Positions 22,773 through 33,809 of a stretch of DNA of 64,000 nt are shown one piece after another. The notes below the pieces were generated by a model. The model saw nothing but the letters and a program-made list of their open reading frames with translations, ran no database searches and was not told the origin of the DNA. Location: contig CAWVRF010001061.1 in the NCBI GenBank assembly GCA_963932465.1, positions 186,001-250,000 on the forward strand. Direction: 5' to 3'. Positions within the stretch are counted from its first letter, which is position 1. Each line of letters opens with the position of its first letter. This stretch comes from Maratus speciosus (Eukaryota; Arthropoda; Arachnida; Araneae; Salticidae). The translations under genes and the position numbers were made by a program.

Positions 22773-24198
22773 TGATGGAAAGAATATGTCTTTCCAACAA
22801 ACTTTAACTTTTATCTATAAACTATGATGTTATTATATACGAGGCAGCATATAAAAAGAAGCATTCGTCTGTCTATAATGGAACCTGAACTAAGTTAAGT
22901 GCATGTCTTGGTAAAGTATCGTACAAATAAAATTTACGATACTAATAAATCTACAAAAGTCATCGAAATTACGATTTATAGTTGTGTAAGACATCATGAG
23001 GGCATAACAACGAAATTTACAGCTGACCTTTGACCAGAAGGACCACACACACGGAATAAAGTAAAAATAAATATAACTGGGTACAGCAAAAACTCAACCT
23101 ATAAGGTTGCGCCACATAAATTCAGAGTCGACCAATGATATTCGCCTGTATAGATGGGTGGCAACTCTGTATGCAAATTTTCTAGCTATATAGTATAATT
23201 TTATGTTTGCATAAATAATGTAAACAGGACAATGTCCGTTTTTTTGTTTTATTTCAGTGTAAGTAAGAGACAGACTTCACTTGCAAATTTTATCCCAATG
23301 CTGATGGCAGCAAAAAAAAATAAGATGCTGCGGTTGGATTTTAGCAGATTGCTGTACCAAGAATAACATATAAAATATATATATATATAAAAATAAGTTA
23401 CCCCAACATTGGCTTAAAAATACATGTGATGGCCGATTAAGGATTAATATTTTGTGTCAACATTCTTTTTTTTGGAGACCTTTTGTGCCTACGTGTGGGA
23501 CATTCTCGGAGCAACGAGAATTCTACATGCTGCCGGGGGCAGTGGATCAGGTAGTCCATTATGATTTTATTCCATTGTTTTTACCAGTAATAAGCATTAC
23601 CTATGAAAGTAACGGACTATGGTGATATTTCACGTGTTATAAAATTAATTAAATAGATTGATTAATTGAAATAGGTAAATATATATATATTGATGTGCAT
23701 CAGCATTACTATTAAAATATATAACCCACAATATGTAAATAACCTTTTTTTATTGTAAATTTTCTCCTATAATAAAATGTAATCAAGTTTGAATATGAGT
23801 AATCTTTTCTTTATTTTAATTCTTAATTAATATTTTTCTCTTATAGATGTGGGAATGTAAAATAAATAATCTATTTATCTATATGATTTACTAAAAAAAA
23901 TTATTATATAAAAGAAATTACAGACTTAGAATGTAAACGATCTCCGAAAAAAATAACACAGCGCATTGATTAATTATAATTTTAAAATTTAATATATTAA
24001 ATTTTCTTTGGATTTCCCTGAAGGGAATTGTTAAATTATATCGCTTACCTAGAGTCATTTGGTGCTAACACTGTACGAATAGTAAGAATCATTAAAATTA
24101 ATCTCCTCATTTAAAATTTTTATTAATCAACCTCATTACCCGTGTTGCAATGTATTAAAGTTATGGATATATTTTAGCATGTATAAATCATTCCAGCA
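22773..24198 (+). repeat. Gypsy 3' LTR (uninterrupted, 1426 bp)
   Basis: Starts TGATGGAAAG and ends TTCCAGCA; the GATAC duplication follows at 24199-24203. It is the reference that shows what was inserted into the 5' LTR. Visible differences from the 5' copy include G/T at about 23932 and A/T near 24185. Confidence 0.95.
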
Positions 24199-25294
24199 GA
24201 TACCATCTGGCCAAAGTCAAGTAAAGAAAATTATAAATAGGTGTGTGACTTGTCTTCGAACAAAACACCAAATTCTTCAACAATTGATGGGTGACGTGCC
24301 CCGTGATAGAATTGTACCATCTAGACCGTTTGAGAAAACAGGCGTTGATCTAGCAGGTCCTATTATAATAAAACCCAATTTAAAACGTTCAAAGATAACG
24401 CTAAAATCATATATTGCTATATTTATTTGTTTTTCTACCAAAGCCGTTCATCTAGAAGTTGTTTAGGACTTGACTACAGAAGCATTTTTAGTCTGTTTGA
24501 GAAGATTCATTGATCGACGATCTAAACCCTGTGTCATATGGAGTGATAATGACACAAATTTTAAGGGTACTTGTGCTCTTTTGAAATCCTTCTATCAGAT
24601 TTGTGCTTCGGAAGAAATTCAGCGATTTAGTGCTGAAGAACGAATTGAATGGAATTTCATACCCCCTGCATCCCCACATTTCTGCGGATTATGAGAATCG
24701 AATATAAAAACCATGAAGCGAATCCTCTTGAAGATAACTAAATCATCTATCTTAAGTTTTGAAGAGCTGTCAACACTTGTGACGCAAATTGAAGCAGTTA
24801 TGGATTCACGTCCGTTGACCCCCTTGTCTGCAGATGTTAATGATCTACAACCACTAACCCCTGGACATTTCCTCATTGGAGGTCTTCTTTTGAATGTTCC
24901 TGAAAATAATGCTATTTTAGACTCTTTACCTTTTTCTTCTAGGTGGACACTAGTTCAAAGATTAAAAATGCAATTTTGGAACCGCTGGAGCCGAGAATAC
25001 TTAAATGAGCTGCAAGTCCGCAGTAAATGGAAAGAGTCCTCGCCAAATCTTAAAGTTGGACAGCTTGTGTTACTAAAGGAAGGAAAAGATAAGTTTATCG
25101 ACTGGAAACTAGCTAGGATTCTGAAAATTTATAAAGGTGATGATGGACATGTACGTGTAATTGATCTCAAGACCTCTACAGGTATGTTACGTCGAAATAT
25201 CACCAAAGTAGTATCTTTGCCATTTTATGATGATGTTGGACAACCGTCCAACGCCGGGCGGGATGTTCCGGCTAATTTTCTAACAGCTAGTTAG
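24199..25294 (+). pseudogene. BEL pol, third part: integrase (two nonsense codons)
   Basis: Resumes the BEL integrase after the Gypsy element, beginning with the second GATAC copy. CVTCLRTK supplies the zinc-domain cysteines. The core has TGVDLAGP (first D) and WSDNDTNF (second D). In-frame TAG at 24464-24466 lies between LEVV and DLTTEAF; TGA at 24692-24694 replaces a codon that is normally Trp, just before the catalytic E. The same frame then continues with a C-terminal region (HFLIGGLLL; RWTLVQRLKMQFWNRWSREY; KVGQLVLLKE) typical of Pao integrases (DUF5641-like). The frame closes about 30 bp inside the 3' LTR. Confidence 0.9.
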
Positions 25295-25547
25295 CTAGCG
25301 CATGCTCTCTTTGAACTGTCTACTTTTGAACTGAAACGAATTAATCTTTTTGTTGATGTTAGAATTCTTTAGATGAGATATGTCGAATTTAAATTCATAG
25401 ATTTTTTATGTTCTGTTTTGTAATTAAATATTTGTTTTGCGCCTTAAAGAATGTTGATTATTCGTAGAAATAAGTTCACTGAACCACCTTGATGCTAGAT
25501 TTAATTTTGAAATGAATGTTTAGATTAAGTAGAAAAGAAATTGATTA
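25264..25547 (+). repeat. BEL 3' LTR
   Basis: 284 bp, TGTTCCGGC to TTGATTA, followed by the GTGAT duplication. Visible differences from the 5' LTR are AAACGAAT/AAAGGAAT, TAAATATTTG/TAAATGTTTG, TTGCGCC/TTGTGCC and a 1-bp indel with a change near 25521. Confidence 0.93.
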
Positions 25548-25552
25548 GTGAT

Positions 25553-26496
25553 GTTTGTGCCATTTTCTTTATTGTACCATCGAAAGTATATGAAGTTATG
25601 CATATAACTGAACTAAATTTTTGTGCATGTTTCTGGCGATGGCAAGTAGTCCTCCCTGAATTTGAAAAAAATCTGCCGGAAGGAGGACGGTGCAATATCG
25701 ATATTTGTGCCATTTTCGTTATTGTACCATTGAAAAGTGTATAAAATTATGCGTAAAATTGAACCAAATTTTTTGTGCATGATTTTGGCTTTGGCCAACG
25801 TGTTCTCCTTGAATTTGGGAATACTGAGCGGTTAAGGGGCTCTGTGATAACGATTTTTGTATACTTTTTTTGATTTTTAGTAGTTCTTTTGTCCATCGAT
25901 GGCTCGTGCAGCGGCGAGAACTCGCTTCCTGCTAAGCCGGCTATTCCGAAACAGCTGACAACAACAGAATAAGGAAAAACTATTAATTTGAACAAATATC
26001 ATGGCGCTGCTATACTGAGTTTTCTGCGATTTCTGCAATAGTTTTATCTCAAGAACGAATGGTTGGATTTTCAACAAACGTCAGATTCAGGTATACCTTG
26101 ACATGCATTAGTGCTGTTTCTATTTTGGTACATATCGCTTAATATGTGGCGCTGCTATGCTGAATTTTTCAGAATTTCCACTATATATCTATCTCAATAA
26201 TTAATCCACGATTTTTCATCAAACTTGAGATTCAGGTGTACCTTCATATCAATTAGTGCTGTTTATATTTTGGTGGAAATCGCTCAACAGGTGGCGCTTC
26301 TATGCTACATTTTTCAGAATTTACGCTACAGCTCTATTTAAAGAACTAATGCTCGAATTTTCATCAAACTTCAAATTGAGATATACTTTGATATGAATTG
26401 GTGCTAAATTGATGTAATTTCTTGTACTATTTAAATGATTTAATTGACGTGATTTATATACTAGAAGAAAGTTTTGTGACGGCCACAACATGCTAG
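25553..26496 (+). mobile_element. Helitron-like copy H3, 3' half
   Basis: Continues the 152-bp type units broken at 2436, then changes near 25990 to a second unit type of about 130-145 bp (TGGCGCTGCTATGCTGAATT ... CAAGAACTAATGC), homologous to the units of H4 in reverse. The 3' terminus AGAAGAAAGTTTTGTGACGG ... CTAG ends at 26496, followed by T, as in H2 and H4. This end is only 48 bp upstream of an exon of the peptidase gene. Confidence 0.65.
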
Positions 26497-26544
26497 TTTG
26501 CTCTTTTTGTTATAATTACTTGATATTCAATTCATTCTGTTTAG

Positions 26545-26672
26545 GAATCTTCCATGGATGGAAAATGGCAAACGATTAGAAAGAATTCTCTGCTTCATTA
26601 CACTGGCGTCTCTATTTACTGTTGCGGTTATGGCAGCAGCCTTAATTGGATACCATCATAAATATAAATTAG
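26545..26672 (+). CDS. M13 peptidase, exon with cytoplasmic tail and membrane anchor
   Basis: Acceptor TTCATTCTGTTTAG|G and donor G|GTAAAA bound this exon. In frame it gives a short charged tail (MENGKRLER from ATG 26558), then one hydrophobic segment (ILCFITLASLFTVAVMAAAL), then IGYHHKYKL: a type II signal anchor as in neprilysin/ECE proteins. The intron after it is phase 1, and joining to 34509-34565 restores a codon. If translation starts here, ATG 26558 is the in-frame choice. An out-of-frame ATG in a strong CCATGG context at 26554 would compete, so the true start may lie in an upstream exon (the frame is open to the acceptor). Alone the exon would be anonymous; the gene context identifies it. 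Confidence 0.75.
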
Positions 26673-26696
26673 GTAAAACAGTTTTCTTTTTAAGAA

Positions 26697-27962
26697 CTAG
26701 GGGGCTCGGCCCCCTACGAGCTACGCTCGCCAACCCCCCGATCAGACACTGCAGTCTCTAAAAGCACGCTAATTTGATCGGCTTTAATTAAATTTTTTTG
26801 GAAGATTGAATTATAATTAAAAAAACAAAGGCGATCCCCCTATAAACGGGTTTCTATTCATTTCTCTTTGATTGGGGAATTTTACGAAAAAATCAGCTGC
26901 TGTTAAAAGATACAATGGCATTTCAAAATCATCTAATATAAAAGGAATTAAGTAAACAGAGTCTTTGTCTCCCGGTATTTTTTAACAAAGCGAAAAGAAA
27001 GTCCTTTTAAATAAAACATTTTAAATATATCGTTTTAATCTGACGTAATTTTCACCAAACTTTTCTTTCCCTTTTTAATATTCACGTGAAAATGCTTTTA
27101 TTAGAAATGAAATATTATTTGCGCTGTCCAAAAAAAAAAATAGTTGAAAAGTTCATCTCAAAATATCAAGTAAATGTCTCGCGCTATTTTTAAATTTAAA
27201 CTACTATTTTGCAATATTATTTTTTGTTCATTTTACGTAATAAGTGTAATGTGACGTAAATGTGATGTAATTTCTCCTATTTAAGACTTCTAACGCATGT
27301 TAATGAATTTATTACTTTACAATATCCTTTCTCTGTTAAAATTCACGTGTAATTATAGATGAAGTAATTTTCAATAAGTTCCTGCTTTTTATACGTAATT
27401 ATTTAATTCTAATTTGAAAGTTTTTCTTTTCTGTTTATAATAGTCACGTGTAAATAAATTTTTAATTTGAAGCAAACATTATTGTTTCCGTTGTTTATAC
27501 AGTTTGGCAACAGGTTAAATTAGTACAATTTTCTGAAATAAGTAAAAAAATATCTCTCGAAATGCTGAAAATTTGAATTTAAAATAGAAATGAAACCTCG
27601 AAAAAAGAGTCAAATTAAAAAAATAAATAAATTCTGCACACCGGGAAATTATAACGTATAAAATGATCTAAAAAGTATTAAATTCCGATGTATAGTTTTT
27701 GCTCCTATAAAACTTTTTTAATGGAACGATTTTGTCCAACTTTAGCATTAAATATCTCTTAAAATAATTCTTCGATTTGAAAACTGTCTACATCAGCGTG
27801 TTTATCAAACATTTCTGTATAATACTACCAATTTTCATATTTTTGTATGCATTATTTTTCTTAATATTAACGAAGAAAGACCTCCGGTCACAAAAAATTC
27901 AAAACCGGCGGCGGCGGCGGCGGCGGTGACAGCGGGAGTTACTTTTTTTTAGAATAGAGAGA
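26697..27962 (-). mobile_element. Canonical non-autonomous Helitron
   Basis: Read on the minus strand it starts TCTCTCTATTCTAAAA (preceded by A, 27963) and ends with a hairpin, GGGGGCCGAGCCCCC, directly before CTAG and a T. TC...hairpin-CTRR between A and T is the Helitron signature. Length 1266 bp, no replicase/helicase. It contains a (GGC)n tract at about 27907-27927. Its 3' end lies 24 bp after the peptidase exon's donor. Part of it is shared with 44393-44715. Confidence 0.75.
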
Positions 27963-28227
27963 TTAGCACATCCCAAATATGTTGAAAAAAGTTTTAAATA
28001 CCGGGTGATCCAGATGTTCCAGGAGTTTTGAAATGTTAATAATTAGTTAACTATATACAATAGAAAGATGCGGTTGTCACAGAAATACTTAGAAACATGC
28101 GGGATTGGTTTTTTTAATGAAAAAATAATTATGTTATTTAGTTACACTTTTTGTCAATAGATGGCGCTGAAATAGATAATATAGTTCTGTTATGATATAA
28201 TACGGCGGATTGGGTTTTGGCATGGTG

Positions 28228-28395
28228 TTAAACCTCGATTACGACGGCAATAGATGTCTGGGATCTCCCGCTTCTTTGACGATTTTCCAATGAGCCCATT
28301 TCCTCAAACCTTTTTATCATACCCTTTTGATTTATAATGGCATTTCGGTACTTTTCCAGTTTTAATTCCACGCATCGTACGATAACAAAGCAAAG
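28228..28395 (-). pseudogene. Mariner-type transposase fragment (HTH region)
   Basis: A 56-codon minus-strand frame whose latter half, GMIKRFEEMGSLENRQRSGR, matches the end of the N-terminal helix-turn-helix region of mariner-like transposases (pattern: I-x-x-F-E-E-x-G-S ... R-x-R-S-G-R). An upstream stop and a downstream TAA bracket it, and the DDE/D catalytic domain is absent. It lies just inside the left end of the TA-flanked element, with the catalytic part lost. Confidence 0.65.
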
Positions 28396-30789
28396 CTAAC
28401 TTGCCGATTCATTCATTTTGTCAAAGAGCTTTGTCAAGCAAAGAAAGCATGACTAAACATAGCAGTTACACATCAAATTGTGTACCAAAATTCCTTTTAA
28501 ATGCAATTTCTTTAAACTTCAAAAAAGCGTTTGAACGTAAACGATCCTTAAAACGAAATCTGATCAATATCTTAGGAAAGACGTTGCGAAATGAACTCAT
28601 CTGCTTATATAACATATGGTGCAGATTAGGGTGGTCACAAGCAATATGAGGAATTTTTTTTTACTCTTATCTTCCGGGGGATCCCCTCTAAAAGTCGCCA
28701 AATAGTTAGAAAAGGAAATTGGAAAAGTTTCAGCTCAATCCAATAACATTAACCCGTGCCTCATTGAAGTTGAATTCTTGAAAATTTGCGATTTTTGGCG
28801 AAAAAATTAAGTTTTTCTTTCATTAACTGAAAACTATTTGTCTTAGAAACCTTATTCTTATCTTATTTCATAGAAAATGATTTTGCGTTGAACTTTTACT
28901 CTTAACAAAACTTGTAATTGGATTTTGTAGAACTTAAAAAGTACATTAGTTACTAAATTATTTCGTTTTTTAATTAAACTCTTAATTTTCTCTAAGATGC
29001 ATTTTATCCTTATCGTAAATTACTTTTTCAGTTTAAGGTAGTTTTCATTTTATTCGTAAAGTTACTACTATTCGCGCTATAATTCATTTCATCTTTGTGT
29101 AGATAACATTTCGTTTTTAATGAAAATATTTACGTACATCTGTCTGTAATAAATTTTATCCGTTACAGATTAAATATTAAAAGAAATAGTTTACACCATC
29201 TTTGCGTTTTAAATCTCTTCTTTTTCACAGTCAGTTAATCAATATTGCATTGATTATAGCAATCATAAATTTTATTTATCCGTTACTCTGCTAAATCAGT
29301 TGGCCATAAATTTAAAGGTATAACACTAGATAGTTAACTTGTTAATTCTTTTCACTCTAGGATTAAATTTATAGCTGTAATTTCCCAGTAATATTATTTT
29401 GTTTACATGTATCATTTAAAGGTGAAATTCATATCTTTAAGCAAATGTGTTTATCCTTGAAATGAAGCCAAAATCATTAATCGAACAGATAACGCATGTT
29501 CGGTGTCCATATTAATATTAGAATGGTTGTTTAAAGGATTTATTGAAAATAATATTACACTATTTTTCTCTGTGGGGTGAGGCAATAAATTCTCAACATG
29601 TCATTATATTAATTCTTAATTTTGTTTGGCACTACTCTCGCCAATGATTGCGCCTCTTTTTTACCATATTGGCGAATTGTAGATTTTTACATGCCAATGT
29701 AGTAAAACTGTATTGCTTGATTATGTTGTCGCTCTCTTGCGATTGGATTCGCAACTCTGATCATCTAAACAAACATTTGCTGTTTTAATGGGCCACCACT
29801 GCTGAAGCTTTTGACGGATCGTAAAAGAAATAAAACATCTTAAAATGTGAAGACTTTTCTACTCATTTCTCCTACAGTTTTAGGATTGGAACCCAATAAT
29901 GGGTTTGCGAGAACGTCGTGTACAAACTACATACGAACCGGCCTTACATGTTACAGATCTCTTCACCAAATAAAAGTATGGCGGTCTTTCGCCCCACCAT
30001 ACATACCCTCAAACTCTGCATTTTTGAAAATTAAGGGAAAACTAACAAATGAATAATTTTTATTAATTTTGATATTATTATTGTTATTATTTGCATTAAA
30101 AGGCAAAATAAATTGAACAATTTTTGTAACTTTGTACAATGTTTCACCAATTGTAGTGAATTATTAGTTATCTAGTTCCGTGCATGGAAAGAATTCCCGA
30201 TTTGTATGGCAGTTGAAGCGCATTTAAAACAACCCTCATAATTTCTCTTTTTATTACATTCTGTTTTTATTACCCGCTATCGTTATTTAATTTTAAAGCT
30301 GACGATACATTCTGAACCCCCTCCCCCCCCCGCCCTTTTTTAGTATGCTGGAAGAAGTGCAAGATTTTTGTATTTTGCCACATGTCTCATCAAATCACCG
30401 GCAGTCAGTTACCAAGTAATTGTCAAGTTTTACGTATTTTATTTCATAATATTCGCCAAGTGAAACTGAACACCAGAGAAGCTGCTAGACTTACTTTACA
30501 CCCACCAGTTAATCAGAAACTTTAATTTTAAGTAAAAGGTAATACGACTTCGTAAACAACCATTTCGAAAACAAAGAACTGAGTTCATCAAAACCAGATT
30601 TCACAATTCCGATTCAGAGGGAGCTTTTGTTAGCCACGATAGAAAACTGCTTCCACATTTTTTGAATAAAGAAAATGCCTTCATTTTATTTATTCAAAAG
30701 GGATAGCAGTTGATTGAGGATAGCAGTTTTAATTAGTTGTGGAGATGAGAACAGTTAATAGGAGTTCCTCAGCTTAAAAAATAATTTCA

Positions 30790-31800
30790 GAACTCTGTCA
30801 AAAACTGTAATTTTAACAATTGAAGAGTGGGAGGAAGTTGGATAATTCCAGGCAATGTGTTTTGATACCACTGCAGTAAACACTGGTCGCCTCAGGGGAA
30901 CTCTCATATTGCTATAGCAATTATTAAAGCAAAATCTTCTGTATTTACCATATCGCCACCATAATTTAACATAAAAATATGTTTCAGCCAGTTATTTAAA
31001 ATAAAATTCAGAATGGGTGGCCTAAGTTGGACCAGAATAAGTATAAAAAATTCTATTGATGGTAAAATATTAGATATAAAATACTTAATTTAGAAGAAAA
31101 TTCAAGCTTTCTTATAGAACATTTAAAAAAAACTTAGCCCATGGGTGATCATAAAGAATTTATCCAAGTATGTTTAATGTTATAAGACGCCTTCCTCCAA
31201 AATACATCCATTTTCAATTCATTGACGATGGGTAACAAAGGTCATTTATTATCTTAAAATATATATTTTCAAAGATCAGTTATCATGAACAAATTTAGAA
31301 AAAAGAAGGTATCAGAGACATTTGTTTATTTATAATCAATATTTATATAACAGCGTGGTTCAATTCTTCCACTTCCAGTCTGGCCCCAATCAAGATCTAC
31401 AATTATTAAAATCACTTGTTGAGTACAGAAAAATTGATAAATAGCTTGTAGACAAAGCATTTGATAATACTTTGGAAAAAAAAAAATAAATAAAAAGCTT
31501 AAATGAGCATGGCTGTAAAATTAATGTCATTTGAAGAAGAAAGTGATGATGATGATAGAAATTTAAGATCAACAATAGACTTCAACCAAGTGGATTATTT
31601 ATTGAACAAAGAAGTCTATGTTTTTGCTTAACATCAAGCTGAATTTTTTAAAATTAGATTTTATATTAATATACAAATTTTAAATACTGATACTGATCCC
31701 GATGTATGGTGTGAATATAAACATTACTTGAAAGCAAGAAAAATAGTGAATGATTTTAAGATAGCACAGCTGAAAGGGGAATAAAATGAATCCGAGAATT
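30790..31800 (+). pseudogene. Degraded relic of an unnamed repetitive protein (CFDTT..NTG type)
   Basis: Several short plus-strand pieces line up in one direction, with stops and shifts between them: ILTIEEWEEVG near 30810, then MCFDTTAVNTGRLRGTLILL at about 30857-30920, then NLLYLPYRHHNL near 30934, and further coding-like text at 31530-31780 (DPDVWCEYKHYLKARKIV). I recall this motif order from uncharacterised, high-copy proteins of arthropods and cnidarians, presumably of transposon origin; that is recollection, not a search. No catalytic assignment is possible. Confidence 0.5.
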
Positions 31801-32758
31801 CAATAATTGTTTAACAAAAGACGAAGAACAAAAACAGTTTCTGCTAAAATTTATATCTGAATGTAGAAAAATATTTCAAGATTTTTCAAGAGAAACCTTA
31901 TCTAAGCCATCACCACCTTAACATAACAACTGTGAGAGATAGTAATTTCTTTTCTCTATAATGCTTCCTTTCTTGCAACACAACTTTAATAATGCAACAC
32001 ATATTAACATTATTTGTTCTCATTTTGATACTTTCTTTGTTAGTTTTTTCTTTTAAATCTTTGAGTTTAAACTACGTTTTTTTTTTCATTTATTTTTGAA
32101 TTTTTTTAAAAATTAAGTCCTTTATTATACACAAAATGAAAATAAAAAAACAAAGAAAGAAAAACAAAATGTTGAAAGCAGATAAATGTTACATTACATT
32201 GTTTTTTTTCGCATTTTCATAAAAGTCAACTTTTAGGATCCGTTTTCACGTCTGGTCCTGAAAAACATGCATATGTTTAAATCTATACATTTTTACAAAA
32301 ATGTGGTGAGTGGCAAAAAGATGTTTTAAGAAACGAGACCAGCATTATGTTTCTAGGTTTAATTGTATTTATTTCATGAAGGAAAAACAGCGTTTTTTGG
32401 CGAAAAATCACGTTTTTTACGAACTTTGACCTCAATGAGGCACGGGTTAATGTTATCCAAACAAGCTGAAATTTTACCAATATAATTTTCTAGCCAATTG
32501 GCAACTTTTTGAGGGGTTCCCCCCGAAAAAATTCAAAAATTGATTTCTTGTGACCACCCTTGCACATGCACATACTATCGATGTCGTACAGCAGCGCCAT
32601 CTGGTGCCAAAAATTGTAACTATTCATTTAACAAATTTTCATTATAAACAAAAATTCCACATTTTTTTGAGTATGTATATGAAAACCGCATCTTCCTATT
32701 GTACATAGTTTTCTAATGATTAACATTTCAAAACTCCCGGAACTTCTGGATCACCCGG

Positions 32759-33481
32759 TATATAGGTTGAGCAGAGAGGGGAGGGGGAATTTGGGGATCA
32801 TCTTTTAAACATTGACTTTATAGACTTTTCCTCTGTTAAATTCTAAAATATTTTGGAGTACTTGTTGTAAGACAGTAAAATGAAAGGTTTTCATCATATT
32901 TCAAACACTTGGATTTATTTTTAAAAAATCTAAAAAATAAAATATGTATAAAGCAGGATAAAAGGAATAAACATTGTGGGTTATTTTTTTTTTCAGAAAA
33001 TTAATATTCAACAAATTTTATGTAGAATTTTTTTTTGTTTAATTTATAAGCAAAAATGGAAAAGAAATTCATATATTTTTAAAGTAATAGAATAAAATTG
33101 ATAAAAATCAATTATTAATAGTGTTGGTAATAACTAACTAGTAAACTAAATCCTAATCTAGATATTTATCACGTGCATTTAATTTTTTAAATATTTTACA
33201 ACTCAGAAACACACTTTTAATAGATTCGCGAACGAAATTTTAATGAGTTAAGTGATACATTTAGCATTTGCATTTTTTATATAAAGTTAACCACCGCCTC
33301 CCCCCCCCCCCCAAAAAAAAAAAAAAAAAAAAATCAAAATATATTACGGCCTTTTGACGTTTAGTGATTGATATTCATTTATTATATTATTCGGTTTCAA
33401 ACAGAACAATATTTAGTATGTTTTTTAAAATATGTTTTTGTGATAAGTACTCGTATTTATAGTTTCGTCAGGTGTTTTGAA
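32759..33481. other. AT-rich intronic spacer
   Basis: Holds a poly-C/poly-A run at about 33300-33332 and AT-rich filler. No gene or terminal repeats seen. Confidence 0.5.
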
Positions 33482-33771
33482 CAGTGTTCGTTGATATATA
33501 TCAATGGATTTATATCATGAAGTATATCCGATATTTATTTTTAAAACATCAAGATATTTGATATTTTCGATATTTTATATACTCCTTGAATATTTATTTT
33601 CAAACTATCGATATGTTTGATATTTTGTATATTTGATATTTATTTTCAAAATATCACTGTGCAAGATAATTTGGATATTTTCAGCCAAAACAGTTTTAAA
33701 TGAAAATTTCAACTTATTGACTGTGTCATTCTGTATATAAAGAATTTTTGTCTCCGGCAATGACTTTTTTA

Positions 33772-33809
<38 letters not shown>

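Larger units (their letters stand above)
7099..24198 (+). mobile_element. Gypsy-type LTR retrotransposon nested in the BEL integrase
   Basis: LTR ends are TGATGGAAAG...TTCCAGCA, with perfect GATAC duplications (7094-7098 and 24199-24203). LTRs of 1425 bp (interrupted) and 1426 bp differ at only about five or six positions by eye, so it inserted recently. The order is gag, protease, RT, RNase H, integrase with integrase last: the Ty3/Gypsy order. A 4.46-kb composite lies in the 5' LTR. Without it the element is about 12.6 kb, long for the group because of a 3.9-kb region after pol with no env gene. Pol has one homopolymer frameshift (about 16391-16399) and one in-frame TAA (17927-17929). Confidence 0.95.
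2437..25547 (+). mobile_element. BEL/Pao LTR retrotransposon, interrupted by a Gypsy element
   Basis: Flanked by a perfect 5-bp duplication GTGAT (2432-2436 and 25548-25552), with LTRs of 283 and 284 bp. The internal part is split at 7098/24199 by a Gypsy element, so the original element was about 6.0 kb (2437-7098 plus 24204-25547). The domain order is gag (DUF1759-like), zinc knuckles, protease, RT, RNase H, integrase, as in BEL/Pao. It is inactive: one frameshift near 5160, two in-frame stops in the integrase, and the insertion itself. By eye the LTRs differ at about 4 sites plus a 1-bp indel, so it is fairly young. Confidence 0.93.
28001..32758. mobile_element. 4.76-kb TIR element flanked by TA (Tc1/mariner-like), internally rearranged
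   Basis: Ends CCGGGTGATCCAGA ... TCTGGATCACCCGG are flanked by TA. The inverted ends align for about 180 bp and, after a 400-bp insert on the left, again through 28610-28810 versus 32350-32560. A mariner-type transposase fragment is at 28228-28395. A second pair of inverted ends, each preceded by TTAA (28749 and 32447), begins CCCGTGCCTCATTGA. The interior (28811-32350) is AT-rich and holds a degraded coding relic of another protein family (30790-31800). All non-functional. Confidence 0.7.

Noticed and set aside
28401..28649. 82-codon plus-strand frame that might be a transposase C-terminus
   Set aside because: Weak resemblance only, opposite strand to the clear mariner-type fragment beside it, no catalytic motif.
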